Positions 30,429 through 40,415 of a DNA stretch of 64,000 nt are shown here, one piece after another. This stretch comes from Photobacterium sp. JCM 19050. GTDB taxonomy: Bacteria; Pseudomonadota; Gammaproteobacteria; Enterobacterales; Vibrionaceae. Made by a program: the position numbers and the translations under genes. The notes beneath the pieces are model-generated. The model was not told the DNA's origin. It searched no databases and was given only the letters and a program-made list of their open reading frames with translations. Within the stretch, counting starts at the first letter, position 1. Every line of letters starts with the position of its first letter. The stretch spans positions 237,604-301,603 of the forward strand of contig BAXG01000001.1 in the NCBI GenBank assembly GCA_001310455.1, given 5' to 3'.

Positions 30429-31490
30429 GTGAAAGCTATAACAAAAGAACCAATGCCTATTGATAAGCTTAGTTTAAATGCATTAAGTTATAGTGCATCA
30501 GATGGTCTATTCCCAGGTCACACCATGCGCAAAGACATTGTCCCGATAACCGATCCCGAAAAACGGACAGCCAGTATCGCGCTGTTTTGTAAGGGTGAGC
30601 CTTCCGTTGGTGATTGGAAGGATCTTACCGGCGGAAGCTACAGCCATAATTCCCTACTTGGATTCAGGAAAGATTGGATTAATTTCCTCGAATTTTGCCA
30701 GCTGGCGAAAGTCAATCCGCTCCCCGCGGCAGTTACGACAGTCAGGCGTCATTTGGAAAAGCAGGCCGACACTCGCAAACTGGCCAGTATTAAACGATGC
30801 GTCGCAACCCTTTCCCTTATCCACCGTGTACACCAACTGACTGACCCTACCCGCCACCGTCAAATCCGGTTTTGCCTTCAATCACTCAGCACGGTAAAAG
30901 CCGATGATGCCGCTAAAACACAGCCATTTCGCATCGAGCACCTTGAAAAACTGCAGAAGCTAATCGGCAATTCATCACGCTTGAAGGATATCCGGGATTT
31001 GCTGATTTGGACGCTTAGTTTAGAAGCGTTACTGAAACGATCTGAACTGTGTTCCCTTGAGGCATCAGACATCCGGTTTGATGGTGCTAAAGCCCATATT
31101 AACGTTGATAGCCAAAGCCTCGAGTTGAGTGATGAGGCCTCTAACCTGCTAAACCGCTGGTTTTTGTTAACTGAAATATCAGACGGCCACCTGTTGCGAC
31201 GTATTGACCGACATGAAAACCTGGGATCAGAGGGCATGGACCATTCCTCTGTTTACCGGGTATTCCGGCGAGCATCAGACATGCTGGGGCTAACTGGCGA
31301 ACTGGTCTTTTCCGGTCAAAGCGCACGGGCTGGTGCCGCATTAGACCTTTCAAAAGCGGGTTTCAATCTCAAGTGAAATACAAAATCAGGGAAGATGGCG
31401 AAGCCAGCTATGCCCGCCCAGTACGCAGGATTAAGCGGCCACAGTGAAGAGGCGTTTGCCAAGCACAGAAAGAAAGTAGAAAGAGAATAA
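30429..31490 (+). CDS. Lone tyrosine-recombinase-like protein
   Basis: About 354 residues after repair. It has a SAM-like N-terminal domain (LLGFRKDWINFLEFCQLAKV) and a catalytic domain with Arg I in LLKRSELCSL, Arg II in SGQSARAGAALDL (the usual His of HxxR is Gln), Trp in QGRW and the nucleophile Tyr in MPAQYAG nine residues later. Frame breaks near 31360 (G run, net two lost or one gained) and 31398 (GG to G) hide the last ~38 residues with the Trp and Tyr. The start is GTG 30429 or ATG 30453. No attachment sites or phage genes are near. Confidence 0.72.
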
Positions 31491-31494
31491 TCAA

Positions 31495-31522
31495 AAAGCG
31501 GAGCGATGATATGCTCCGCTTT
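31495..31522. terminator. Bidirectional terminator, recombinase / ddl
   Basis: A 10-bp stem AAAGCGGAGC-GATGATAT-GCTCCGCTTT between convergent genes. Confidence 0.85.
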
Positions 31523-31532
31523 GTGTGACCGA

Positions 31533-32519
31533 TTAGTGCTGGAAGATACGATCTTTCAGGAAATCACTGAAAGGCGTTCCACTGAATTCCACCAGCTTGG
31601 GGAACATTGAGATTGGCGTCATTCCCGGAAAGGTGTTGATTTCATTAAGGTAAACGTCATTGTCTTCTGTCAGGAAGAAATCAATACGGGACAAATCTTT
31701 CAGGCGCAGATGTTCGAACGCTTTGTGAGCGTATTCCATGATCTCCACAACGTGTTCAATCGCGAGGTTTTCCGGCTCGAGGGTTGTGGTGCTGTCGCTG
31801 TCTGCGCTGTACTTCTCGTCGTACGTGTAAAATTTGTCATCCGGGCAGTAAATTTCACCCGGCGCTGTCACCACGACCTCACCATTATATTCAAAGGCGG
31901 CAACTTCCAGCTCACGAGGCTTAACCGCTTTTTCAATCAGAACCTGCGAAGAGTATCCGAATGCGTTTTGAATAGCCTGACGAAGCCCTTCAATTTCAGT
32001 CACTTTGTAGCAGCCTACAGACGAACCCTGTGATGCCGCCTTCACAAACACCTTACCCCATTTGGCGAACGCTTCTTCGGCTTTTTCCAGACTTTGCTCA
32101 GACGCATCTGACAGGAAAATATAAGGGGTGTTAGGAATGCCCAGTGTATCGAACCAGAGCTTCGATGTGATTTTGTTGAAACAAACGACGTTCGCTTCGG
32201 TGTTACAGCCCAAGTATGGCAACCCGATGAGATCCAAAAAAGCCTGAATTTCTCCGGTCTCACCCGGGAAGCCATGAATACAAGGAACGACATAGTCGAT
32301 AGTGACTGCACTGGTTTCACTCACCAGTTGCTTCTGGAGATTCAGTTCAGCAATGGTGCCATCATTGAGTTTCCAACCCTCGTCGGTGATCTCCACCTGA
32401 ACGGGGTTCACACCTTCAATTTTGGATAATTCTGACATCAGGTATCCGGCAGATATCAGCGACACTTCATGCTCTGAACTGCCACCACCACACAAAAGCA
32501 AAACGTTTTTAGAGGTCAT
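31533..32519 (-). CDS. ddl: D-alanine-D-alanine ligase
   Basis: A 328-residue ATP-grasp ligase that makes D-Ala-D-Ala for peptidoglycan. The N-terminal CGGGSSEHEVSLIS motif, the ATP-grasp loop KAASQGSSVGCYKV, RELEVAAFEYNG, and the metal-binding end LNEINTFPGMTPISMFPKL are all present, and the frame is intact. It is DdlA-like and stands alone, not in an mra/mur cluster. Confidence 0.93.
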   Translation of the reverse strand: MTSKNVLLLCGGGSSEHEVSLISAGYLMSELSKIEGVNPVQVEITDEGWKLNDGTIAELNLQKQLVSETSAVTIDYVVPCIHGFPGETGEIQAFLDLIGLPYLGCNTEANVVCFNKITSKLWFDTLGIPNTPYIFLSDASEQSLEKAEEAFAKWGKVFVKAASQGSSVGCYKVTEIEGLRQAIQNAFGYSSQVLIEKAVKPRELEVAAFEYNGEVVVTAPGEIYCPDDKFYTYDEKYSADSDSTTTLEPENLAIEHVVEIMEYAHKAFEHLRLKDLSRIDFFLTEDNDVYLNEINTFPGMTPISMFPKLVEFSGTPFSDFLKDRIFQH

Positions 32520-32715
32520 TTCCTTGCAAACTCCACCTTCCGGCCTATGCCGAAAAGTTAATGACTTGGCTTGATTAGCCCATTACAGGTTTGGTCAAAC
32601 ATCATATTCTAATGCCCGGCCGCTTGCACCCGTCTTCAGGCAATTTGCGCTTACATGCTAACCACTTGCCACTAATTATTGATTAATCGCACGCAAATTT
32701 TCTGCAAATAAACAA

Positions 32716-32736
32716 AAACCGGCCGTTGGCCGGTTT
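32716..32736 (-). terminator. Terminator after the SPOR lipoprotein gene
   Basis: AAACCGGCC-GTT-GGCCGGTTT; on the minus strand it is followed by TT, giving a run of five Ts. Confidence 0.82.
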
Positions 32737-32757
32737 CATTCACATAAATGAATCGAA

Positions 32758-33266
32758 TCAGTTCAGACGGTTAAGTGGCGTACCACCCGCTTTGATATCA
32801 CTCATTTTTCGAATAAACGGACCGTATTCCGGATAGTGCCAGGCAATGCTTTCAACGCGCTTTTCGCCTGGTCGTAGCTGTTGTACTCACCGTAGAGAAG
32901 TGTGTACCAAGGAATACCATCTACCATTTTCTTGTTGCTCCAAACAGGTTGGTTGGAAGGCAACGCATTGACGTAGCTGGCGAATCCGCGATCGTGACTC
33001 AAAGCGAGAACCTGAATGGTATAGAGGGTGTGAGATACAGCCGGTTTTACCGGTTTCGCAGGAACAGGTTTTGGCTCAGGTTTCGCAGCAACTTCAGGAG
33101 CAGGCTTCTCAACAGGCGCAGAAACCATTTCGTTGGATGCTGAGTCAGACGGTTGTTCCATCATCGCTGAAGACATTTCAGATGAGTCACTGACAATCGT
33201 TGTCGTTGTCGAACCGGCACATCCTGTCAGCAATCCCAAAAGGAGAAAAGGTGCGAAATTTTTCAT
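32758..33266 (-). CDS. SPOR-domain lipoprotein
   Basis: 169 residues after repair. A lipoprotein signal peptide with lipobox LLTGC (Cys about residue 15) is followed by a Ser/Pro/Ala/Lys-rich linker and a C-terminal SPOR domain (HTLYTIQVLALSHDRGFASY, DGIPWYTLLYGEYNSYDQAK) that binds denuded peptidoglycan glycan. A frame break near 32842 (CCC to CC) hides the true end, PWHYPEYGPFIRKMSDIKAG then PLNRLN. The start ATG at 33264-33266 has GGACAG upstream. Probably an outer-membrane septal lipoprotein. Confidence 0.82.
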
Positions 33267-33581
33267 TTTCTGTCCGTTGTTTAAGTTACTGTCGACCATT
33301 CTGCCCCCTGTTCTAATGTCAATCAACAAGCAAAGCGGAACAGAGTTCGAAATTGGGAAAAAAAGCGGTTCAGGCGTGTCTAAACGGATGAAAAGTCGCC
33401 GAATCAAGATTTCGCGCAGCCGATCACAACCACAAACTGTAAACAGGGAGTGAAAGAGAGAAAACGGTAACATAGCAAGGGCATCAACAGGCTCACGCGG
33501 CAAGTTGTATCCAGACTACCTCAAGGTATCCTGGATTAAGATGAGCTCCCCTAAATATCGCGGTTGTATCCAGAGGTTTCC
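33267..33581. other. Divergent gap, SPOR lipoprotein / patZ
   Basis: 315 bp without a supported gene. It contains a nested hairpin at 33509-33536 (ATCCAG/CTGGAT outer, TACCT/AGGTA inner) and a direct repeat GTTGTATCCAGA at 33504-33515 and 33563-33574. The latter lies just before the patZ start. Confidence 0.5.
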
Positions 33582-36260
33582 ATGCATCAGTTAGACAAGC
33601 TTTTCAAACCAAAGTCCGTCGCCGTAATTGGCGCCTCTGATACACCGGGACGCGCCGGGTTTACCGTGACTCGCAACCTTCAGTCCGGCGGTTTTCAGGG
33701 GCCGATTATGCCAGTGACCCCCAAATATGAGGCCGTCGCCGGTATTCTTGCCTACCCGTCCATTGACAAACTGCCCCGCATTCCTGATTTAGCCATTTTG
33801 TGTACCCATGGCAGGCGCAGTGTCCAGCTACTCACCGAATTGGGAAAATTTGGGGTTCCGGCGGTAATTATCCTTGCTGCCGGTACAAAACAAACAAAAG
33901 ACAGTGAAGGGAGAGCGATCTTCGACAAAATGCAGGCCATTGCCCGCGAATATGGTATCCGGATTCTCGGCCCAAACAGCCTGGGCTTGATACTCCCGTG
34001 GTTAAACCTAAACGCCTCGTTTGCCCCTGTAGCCGCGAACCGGGGTAAAATTGCATTTGTGTCGCAGTCATCTTCCGTGTGCAGTACGATTCTCGACTGG
34101 GCGCGGGATAAAAAGATTGGGTTTTCCAGTTTCGTCTGTATTGGAGAGACAGGCGATATAGATTTCCCGGAGACCCTCGATTACCTAAGCCAGGACAGCA
34201 AAACTGAATCCATTCTCCTTTATGTCGATCATATCCGGGATGCGCGCAGTTTTTTATCTGCGGCTCGTGCTGCGGCTCGTAACAGACGAATTCTCGTTGT
34301 AAAAGCCGGACGGACAGAGCCCGGCAGCAAAGCGCTTTCAACCTTCACACAAATGGAATCCGGACTCGATGCTACCTACGACGCCGCAATTCGGCGGGCC
34401 GGTATGCTGCGCGTTAAAAATACCCATGAGCTTTTTGCCGCAGTGGAGACACTGGCTCACTCCGTCCCCCTTCGTGGCGAGCGGCTTGCTATTGTGTCCA
34501 ATGGCGGCGGGCCGGCCCTGATGGCTGTCGATGCATTAGCAGACCGGGGCGGAAAGCTGGCAACATTCAGTGAAGAGACATATACCAAGCTCGATGCTGT
34601 TTTACCGGTTTACTGGTCTAACACCAACCCTATTGATTTGGGTGGTGATGCAACCACAGAGCGCTACCTAAAGGTGCTTGATATTATTCTCGACAGCGAT
34701 GAGGCAGACGCTATTTTGTTGATGCACTCTCCTTCAGTCACCGCGCCGGGTCTGCAAACCTCCAAAGCGATCATTGAACGCCTCAAGGAGAACCCCAGGG
34801 CACGCCGGTTTAATATCCTGACCAACTGGGGTGGTGAAGGTGACGAAGCTGTTGTAGCACGCCTTGCCTTTACGCATGCCGGTTACCCCACTTATCGGAC
34901 GCCTGAAAGTGCCGTGTCTGCTTACATGCACCTTGTGGAGTACCGAAGGAACCAACGCCAGTTGATGGAAACACCGGTTTCCGTTGGCCAGATTGAATAC
35001 AACGCAGCCCAAACCCGGGCGCTGATTGAGGAAGCTATTTCGCTGGGTTCGTGTCAGCTGAACACCCATGAAGCGCAGCATCTGCTTGAAGAATTTGGCT
35101 TCAATGTCCTTCCCACCTGGTTAGCCTCGGATGCAACCGAAGCAGTCTCTATCGCAGAACAGGTTGGCTACCCGGTCGCTATCAAACTCCGCTCACCAGA
35201 TATCCTGCACAAATCTGAAGTACAGGGCGTCATGCTTAACCTCAGAAACCCCAAGGAAGTTTCCATTGCCTCGCAGGCAATTCTCGACCGGGTTGGTTTA
35301 TCTTTTCCCGATGCGCGCGTTGATGGATTGCTGGTTCAAAGCATGGCTAACCGTGCCGGCGCCCTCGAGTTACGCGTTACGGTGCGCAACGACCCTGTAT
35401 TTGGCCCGGTAATACTGCTGGGTGAGGACGGTACGGAATGGAACGTGTCCCGTGATGCCGCTGTCGCGCTGCCACCTTTAAACATGGCTCTGGCTCGTTA
35501 CCTCGTAATTGGCGCACTCAAAGAGGGTAAACTGAAACTTCGCGGAATGCCGGATGCCCTCGATGTTCCGTCCCTCAGCCATTTTCTAGTGACACTGTCA
35601 CAGGTGGTCATTGACTGCCCAGAGATTAATGAGCTCGATATTCACCCCCTGCTGGTTTCCGGGGACCAACTCACCATCGTTGATGCTTCACTGACGCTAA
35701 ACGCTTATACCGGTGATATTAATCAGCGCCTGGCTATCCGGCCTTACCCTAAAGAACTGGAAGAAGCTGCCACGTTGAGGGACGGGCGGGAAATATTGCT
35801 GCGCCCAATCCTCCCGGAAGACGAACCTAACCATAAAAGCTTTATTGAGAATGTGTCCGTGGATGACCTTTACAAGCGGTTTTTCTCAGATATTGGTGAA
35901 GTGAACCATGAGATGATGGCCAAATTCACCCAAATTGATTATGACCGAGAAATGGCCTTTGTTGCTGTTTCCCGTGCGGGCGCTCAGGAACAAATTCTGG
36001 GCGTGGTGCGTGCGCTTGCGGACCCTCAAATCATTGATGCAGAGTTTGCCGTATTGGTTCGTTCAGACCTCAAAGGTGTCGGGCTTGGCAGTATTCTGAT
36101 GGATAAAATTATCCGTTACGCGAAAACCACTCCACTTGAGCGCCTCTCAGGTATTACCATGCCATCAAACCGCGGCATGATTGCCCTGGCGCAAAAAGTC
36201 GGCTTTTCTATTGATGTGCAAATGGAAGACGGCATTGTGGAGATGCTACTTCCACTTTAA
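33582..36260 (+). CDS. patZ: Protein lysine acetyltransferase, ACS-like/GNAT fusion
   Basis: About 892 residues. An NDP-forming acyl-CoA-synthetase module (CoA-binding VAVIGASDTPGRAGFTVTRN at residues ~13-32, then succinyl-CoA-ligase-like domains), an ATP-grasp segment (EAQHLLEEFGFNVLP, VAIKLRSPDILHKSEVQGV) and a C-terminal GNAT domain (LLRPILPEDEPNHKSFIENV, VRSDLKGVGLGSILMDKI). This is the Pat/YfiQ arrangement, which acetylates and inhibits enzymes such as acetyl-CoA synthetase. AGAGGTTTCC precedes the ATG at 33582. Contains a matS site. Confidence 0.88.
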   Translation: MHQLDKLFKPKSVAVIGASDTPGRAGFTVTRNLQSGGFQGPIMPVTPKYEAVAGILAYPSIDKLPRIPDLAILCTHGRRSVQLLTELGKFGVPAVIILAAGTKQTKDSEGRAIFDKMQAIAREYGIRILGPNSLGLILPWLNLNASFAPVAANRGKIAFVSQSSSVCSTILDWARDKKIGFSSFVCIGETGDIDFPETLDYLSQDSKTESILLYVDHIRDARSFLSAARAAARNRRILVVKAGRTEPGSKALSTFTQMESGLDATYDAAIRRAGMLRVKNTHELFAAVETLAHSVPLRGERLAIVSNGGGPALMAVDALADRGGKLATFSEETYTKLDAVLPVYWSNTNPIDLGGDATTERYLKVLDIILDSDEADAILLMHSPSVTAPGLQTSKAIIERLKENPRARRFNILTNWGGEGDEAVVARLAFTHAGYPTYRTPESAVSAYMHLVEYRRNQRQLMETPVSVGQIEYNAAQTRALIEEAISLGSCQLNTHEAQHLLEEFGFNVLPTWLASDATEAVSIAEQVGYPVAIKLRSPDILHKSEVQGVMLNLRNPKEVSIASQAILDRVGLSFPDARVDGLLVQSMANRAGALELRVTVRNDPVFGPVILLGEDGTEWNVSRDAAVALPPLNMALARYLVIGALKEGKLKLRGMPDALDVPSLSHFLVTLSQVVIDCPEINELDIHPLLVSGDQLTIVDASLTLNAYTGDINQRLAIRPYPKELEEAATLRDGREILLRPILPEDEPNHKSFIENVSVDDLYKRFFSDIGEVNHEMMAKFTQIDYDREMAFVAVSRAGAQEQILGVVRALADPQIIDAEFAVLVRSDLKGVGLGSILMDKIIRYAKTTPLERLSGITMPSNRGMIALAQKVGFSIDVQMEDGIVEMLLPL
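35589..35601. other. matS: matS site 4
   Basis: GTGACACTGTCAC is a perfect matS consensus match inside patZ. Confidence 0.8.
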
Positions 36261-37231
36261 GGAAGCAACACAACACTACCCAACTTGTGCCCATTTTGAA
36301 TATACCTATGTGCAATGGCTGTATCATCCAAGGGCCACGAATGGCTGATCAATGGTTTGAAATCCCCGGTCCTGAATAGCTCGGTAAGGTAGTTGAGCGA
36401 TTCGACACTCTCCTCAGCGACAATACAAACATGTTTTTTGTTGCTGAAAAGGTTCATAATCATCGCTCGGAGCGGCGCGGAGAGAGGGAAAAAAGCAGAC
36501 AACATTCTACCGTTTTTTTTGAGTTTTGCTTTATGGCAATTGAAGTTAAGATTCCCAACCGTATCAAAAATCACATCATAGCTACCATCCATTTCGGCAA
36601 AGTTCTCATTTTGGTAATCAATAACTCGACTCGCGCCCATCTGGCTGACCGTATCTATTTTATCTGTCCCGCATACCGCTGTTATTTCCGTAACACCAAA
36701 TTTCCTCACTAACTGTATGGCAGCCAGACCGACATCTCCTCCGGCTCCGTTGATCAGTATTGACTCACCCGGCTGAATTCCCGCCTTTTGAAGGAAACAC
36801 AGTGCTGATGTACCACCGAACGATATAGATGCACCTTGTGAAAATGACATCTCACTTGGTTTAATGACAACTACACCCGTTTGTGGAAGACAGACATACT
36901 CTGCGTAAGCCCCCTGCTTCATCCCGGTACTACCAAATACTTCTTGCCCAACAGCAAATTTAGTGACGTTGTCACCCACTTGTTCTACTGTGCCTGAGAA
37001 GAAAGAACCAAGAATTGGGTTCCGCGGTTTAATGAAGCCAAAAACAAGACGGGTCAAAACGCGCATAGACGGGGACAGCCCCTGCAACCCTCTCATCTTG
37101 GAATCTGCCGATGTAGCTGCGACAGCTGCAACCTTAATCAGAACTTCGCCCGGTTTCGGCTTTGGTTTGTCAATTTCCACAACAGACAAGACATCCGGCC
37201 CCCCGTATTCAGTTCTGATAACTACTTTCAT
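36257..37231 (-). CDS. Zinc-free medium-chain oxidoreductase
   Basis: A 324-residue NAD(P)-dependent quinone-oxidoreductase-like protein. It has an N-terminal GroES-like domain (PGEVLIKVAAVAATSADSKM) and a Rossmann domain (ESILINGAGGDVGLAAIQL). The zinc ligands of alcohol dehydrogenases are absent. It is convergent with patZ, overlapping its stop by 4 bases. Substrate unknown. Contains a matS site. Confidence 0.85.
   Translation of the reverse strand: MKVVIRTEYGGPDVLSVVEIDKPKPKPGEVLIKVAAVAATSADSKMRGLQGLSPSMRVLTRLVFGFIKPRNPILGSFFSGTVEQVGDNVTKFAVGQEVFGSTGMKQGAYAEYVCLPQTGVVVIKPSEMSFSQGASISFGGTSALCFLQKAGIQPGESILINGAGGDVGLAAIQLVRKFGVTEITAVCGTDKIDTVSQMGASRVIDYQNENFAEMDGSYDVIFDTVGNLNFNCHKAKLKKNGRMLSAFFPLSAPLRAMIMNLFSNKKHVCIVAEESVESLNYLTELFRTGDFKPLISHSWPLDDTAIAHRYIQNGHKLGSVVLLP
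36963..36975. other. matS: matS site 5
   Basis: GTGACGTTGTCAC is a perfect matS consensus match inside the oxidoreductase gene, only 1.4 kb from site 4. Confidence 0.8.
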
Positions 37232-37403
37232 CGCTTATCCCTACAGTGCTTTAAAATTCGCCAAGTAACCGCATAATTGTAATCCATCCTCGATAGACCC
37301 TGATATTTGCGTTACTTTTGTCAGCATCACATTGCATAGTAACCTTCTCCGTTGTATGCAAATAAAGTCGCCGTTGTAGCACGTACCAGTCACAGGACCG
37401 GTA

Positions 37404-38325
37404 TCAGGATGGATTTGGTTCATCACCCTCTTCTTCCCAAGGTTCCATTTTCAAAACCTTCGGAATTTGCCGTATCAGCCAACTTTTCGCCTTACCCATC
37501 CGGTTTCGCTTCCAGCCGCCAGCCATTTGAGGGTGTTATCCTGACTGCCCTCGATAATTTTCAGGCGACCTTCGGCAAGATCCTCCTCGATCCACACGTA
37601 AGGAAAAGTCCCGATACCCAACCCGGCTTTAAGTGCACGGTATTTTTCGGGCATGTTGCTCACAGTGAGCCTCGGTTGGTCGTCAAGAATATTGTATGAA
37701 ATGTGGGGCGATGTCCGGGCACTGTCGGCAACCGAAATAATCCGGTATTGCCGTCGGGTTTCCACGCAAAACGGATGGGTTGCTTTATGGATAGGGTGAT
37801 CCGGAGCCGCAACCCAGCAATTTCGCATACCGCCCAGAATCTGGTTTTTACATCGTTAGGAATTGCCGCTGTCGCCGGAATAATCAGGATATCGGCCCTC
37901 TCCTGCAACAATGCCTCCCATCCTCCGGCAAGCACTTCGGACTGGAACTTAAGCCGAGTCTGGCTCTTTTCCGCAAGAGCATCTACCAGCGGGAAAAGCC
38001 ACTCAACCGGCAGCAGACCGTCGTAGGCGATGGTGACATCAAGTTCCCACCCATGAGCAAGTGCTGTGGCATCGGCAATCATTTCATCTGCAGCACTCAA
38101 AAGTAAGCGTCCGCGTTCGAGGAGCAATTTGCCTGAATCGGTAAACGCGGCGCGATGACCTGAGCGGTCAAAAATGATCAGATCCAAATCCTGTTCCAGT
38201 TTCTGAACCTGATAGCTCAGTGAAGACGGAGCCCTGCCCAATGATTCAGCAGCAGAGGCAAAGCTGCCCTTCCGCTCAATAGCGTCGAGAACCTGAAGGG
38301 CTTCAAAAGACAGTAATTTGCTCAT
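37404..38325 (-). CDS. LysR-family transcriptional regulator
   Basis: 307 residues after repair. The HTH (LQVLDAIERKGSFASAAESL, APSSLSYQVQKLEQDL) and the effector domain (WELDVTIAYDGLLPVEWLFP) are clear. Frame breaks near 37832 (GGG to GG; real reading FWAGMRNCWVAAPDHP) and 37500 (GGG to GG; MGKAKSWLIRQIPKVLK) split it; two bases restore 308 codons including stop. It could regulate the oxidoreductase gene downstream on the same strand, 172 bp away. Confidence 0.82.
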
Positions 38326-38358
38326 GTACGCTCCCTTTATTTAGTGTCTGGAACAATA

Positions 38359-38624
38359 TATACCCAAGCCACCTCAAGATGCAGTTTTCAGCGAGAGTTG
38401 ATTGGCTGTCAGTCAAGGTGCTGTTTTGACGATCTAGTCGCTCTAAATCAAAAAACGGCAACGCAGAATGAGAGCCAATCAAACTCGCCCTTCGGGAGTG
38501 TTTCAGTGCATCCACTTCTGTGTCAAATACCTTTGAAAGGGAACAGCCATTCCTTCGGGTATTTTCCTTGAATTGAACGCACTGAAATCACTCTGAATCA
38601 CGCACCTTGAGGTGGTTTGGTATA
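38359..38624. repeat. MITE-like repeat with nested inverted repeats
   Basis: A 266-bp non-coding element. Its ends are imperfect terminal inverted repeats of about 23 bases sharing the core CCACCTCAAG and the outer word TATACC. Nested inside are stems such as AGCCAATCAAACTC with its complement and TTTCAGTGC with GCACTGAAA, so the transcript could fold strongly. No open frame is present. The same terminus recurs at the end of the window. It is probably a non-autonomous mobile element; it does not match the ERIC consensus I know. Confidence 0.7.
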
Positions 38625-38781
38625 ACGGTCACGAACCCATGCTCAATACTTCATCCGTCGCAATAGTAGCGCTGTCCAATTTTTCGCCATTCAAATCAGG
38701 TCTTGTTAAAAGAACCAGAAAACGTGAAACAGTACACGTCATACCCGGCATTTACGTCGTAACCTTAAATCAGAGGTGACT

Positions 38782-40415
38782 ATGAAGCTGGATCGCATTG
38801 AAATATCGGGATTTCGCGGCATTCGTCGATTGTCATTGACGCTGGATGACCTTTCCGTCCTCATTGGCGAAAATGCCTGGGGCAAATCATCGCTCCTTGA
38901 TGCACTCGATATGGTGTTGCCTCCCACCGGTGAATTCCCCCCGTTTAATCGTTCTGATTTTCATATCGACCACAATTTCGGCAATGACCGGGTTAACCAG
39001 CTGCAAATCGTTTTGCGGTGGTGCGAAACAGAACAAAAAGAGATGACGTCTGCGAAATACCGGCGTTTCTGTGAGGTTGCAAACGTTACAGAAAACGGAT
39101 TTCGCTACCTCGACTACTGTACCAGTGCCACTTTCATCGACAGTAAAATCGAAACCACCCGCTATTTTCTTGATAAGGATGGTAATCCTCACCCTGTTGA
39201 ACACCATGATGTTCTGGCGGCCAAATTTGTCCGAATTCACCCGGCAATCCGGGTTCGTGATGCCCGACGTTTACGCAATAAAGACCTCGATGAACACAAT
39301 GGGAATGGCCGCCTGGAAAAGCGCCTTAACAATACCTGCCGCAGAATTATGACCATACCCGGTCATGTTAACGATGGTGAAATCAGAAGTGGCTTGAATG
39401 CCCTTCGGACGCTGTTGGATCACTATTTTGCAATTCAAAGCCACAACCGTGACAAGAAAATGATTTCGCGGGATCGCTATAAAAGCCTGGCGCAGCAAAA
39501 TGTTCATCCACTTGAACAGATTGTTGAAAACTCTGCCAACAAGCGTCAGGGAAGATTGCTCTTGATTGGCCTTTTGAACGCATTTATTCGAGCAAGGGCC
39601 CCAAAAAACTCAGCGCAATCGCAAGGCCATTGGTGATATTTGAAGATCCGGAAGGGCGTTTACACCCTACTTTACTCAGCCAGGCATGGCGCATTATACG
39701 GCTCATCCCGATGCAGAAAATCATCACGACCAACAGTGGCGACCTGCTCAATTTGGTGCCTCTCACCAGCATAAGGCGACTTGTACGAGGCCCCGGAAAC
39801 ACCCAAGTTTATAACATGCCCCCCAACCGGCTTTCCCGTGATGAAGAACGTCGGGTCGCATTTCATGTTCGCATACACCGGCCTTCCGCACTGTTTGCAC
39901 GGTGCTGGCTTTTGGTTGAGGGTGAAACAGAAGTGTGGCTGTTCAATGAGCTTGCTAAACTGTCGGGATATGACCTTGGCGCGGAGGGTGTTCACATCAT
40001 CGAGTTCGCCCAGAGCGGTATCAAACCCCTTATCAAGCTGGCAAAGTCGCTGGGTATTGAGTGGCACGTTGTATCAGACGGTGATCAGGCAGGTCAGAAA
40101 TACGCAACAACCGTTCGCGCCCAGTTAAACGGTGCACCAGAGCGCCACCACCTGACAGTATTACCCAGCGCTGATATCGAACATTTCCTTTTCGATCACG
40201 GATACGAAGCGCTGTTTCGGGATATGGCCAAGATCGGTCAGACTATTCAGATGCCGCCAAGGAAAATTATTTTAAAAGCGCTGAAGCATTTTGCTAAGCC
40301 GGACGCCGCGCTCGCTATTGTTGAATATACTGTCGATAAGGGAATAGACCAGGTGCCAGTGTTGTTGCGCTGGATCGTCCAGCGCAGTGTCGCCCTTGCC
40401 CGAGGTGGCGGTTAA
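38782..40415 (+). CDS. ybjD: YbjD-like OLD-family ATP-dependent nuclease
   Basis: 544 residues after repair. An N-terminal AAA/ABC-type ATPase (ISGFRGIRRLSLTLDDLSVL, Walker A GENAWGKSS, Walker-B region VIFEDPEGRLHP) is followed by a C-terminal Toprim domain (LLVEGETEVWL, VSDGDQAGQKYA). It closely resembles E. coli YbjD in block order and length. A frame break near 39600, in the run GGGCCCCAAAAAA, needs one base. AGAGGTGACT precedes the ATG at 38782. It ends convergently with the light-stress operon, overlapping by 4 bases. The exact DNA-repair or defence role is not established. Confidence 0.85.

Noticed and set aside
33509..33536. A third MITE terminus
   Set aside because: It shares only about ten bases (CTACCTCAAGG) with the element ends and lacks the TATACC outer word, so it is treated as a separate hairpin.
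38359..38624. ERIC repeat
   Set aside because: Length and terminal sequence differ from the 127-bp ERIC consensus.
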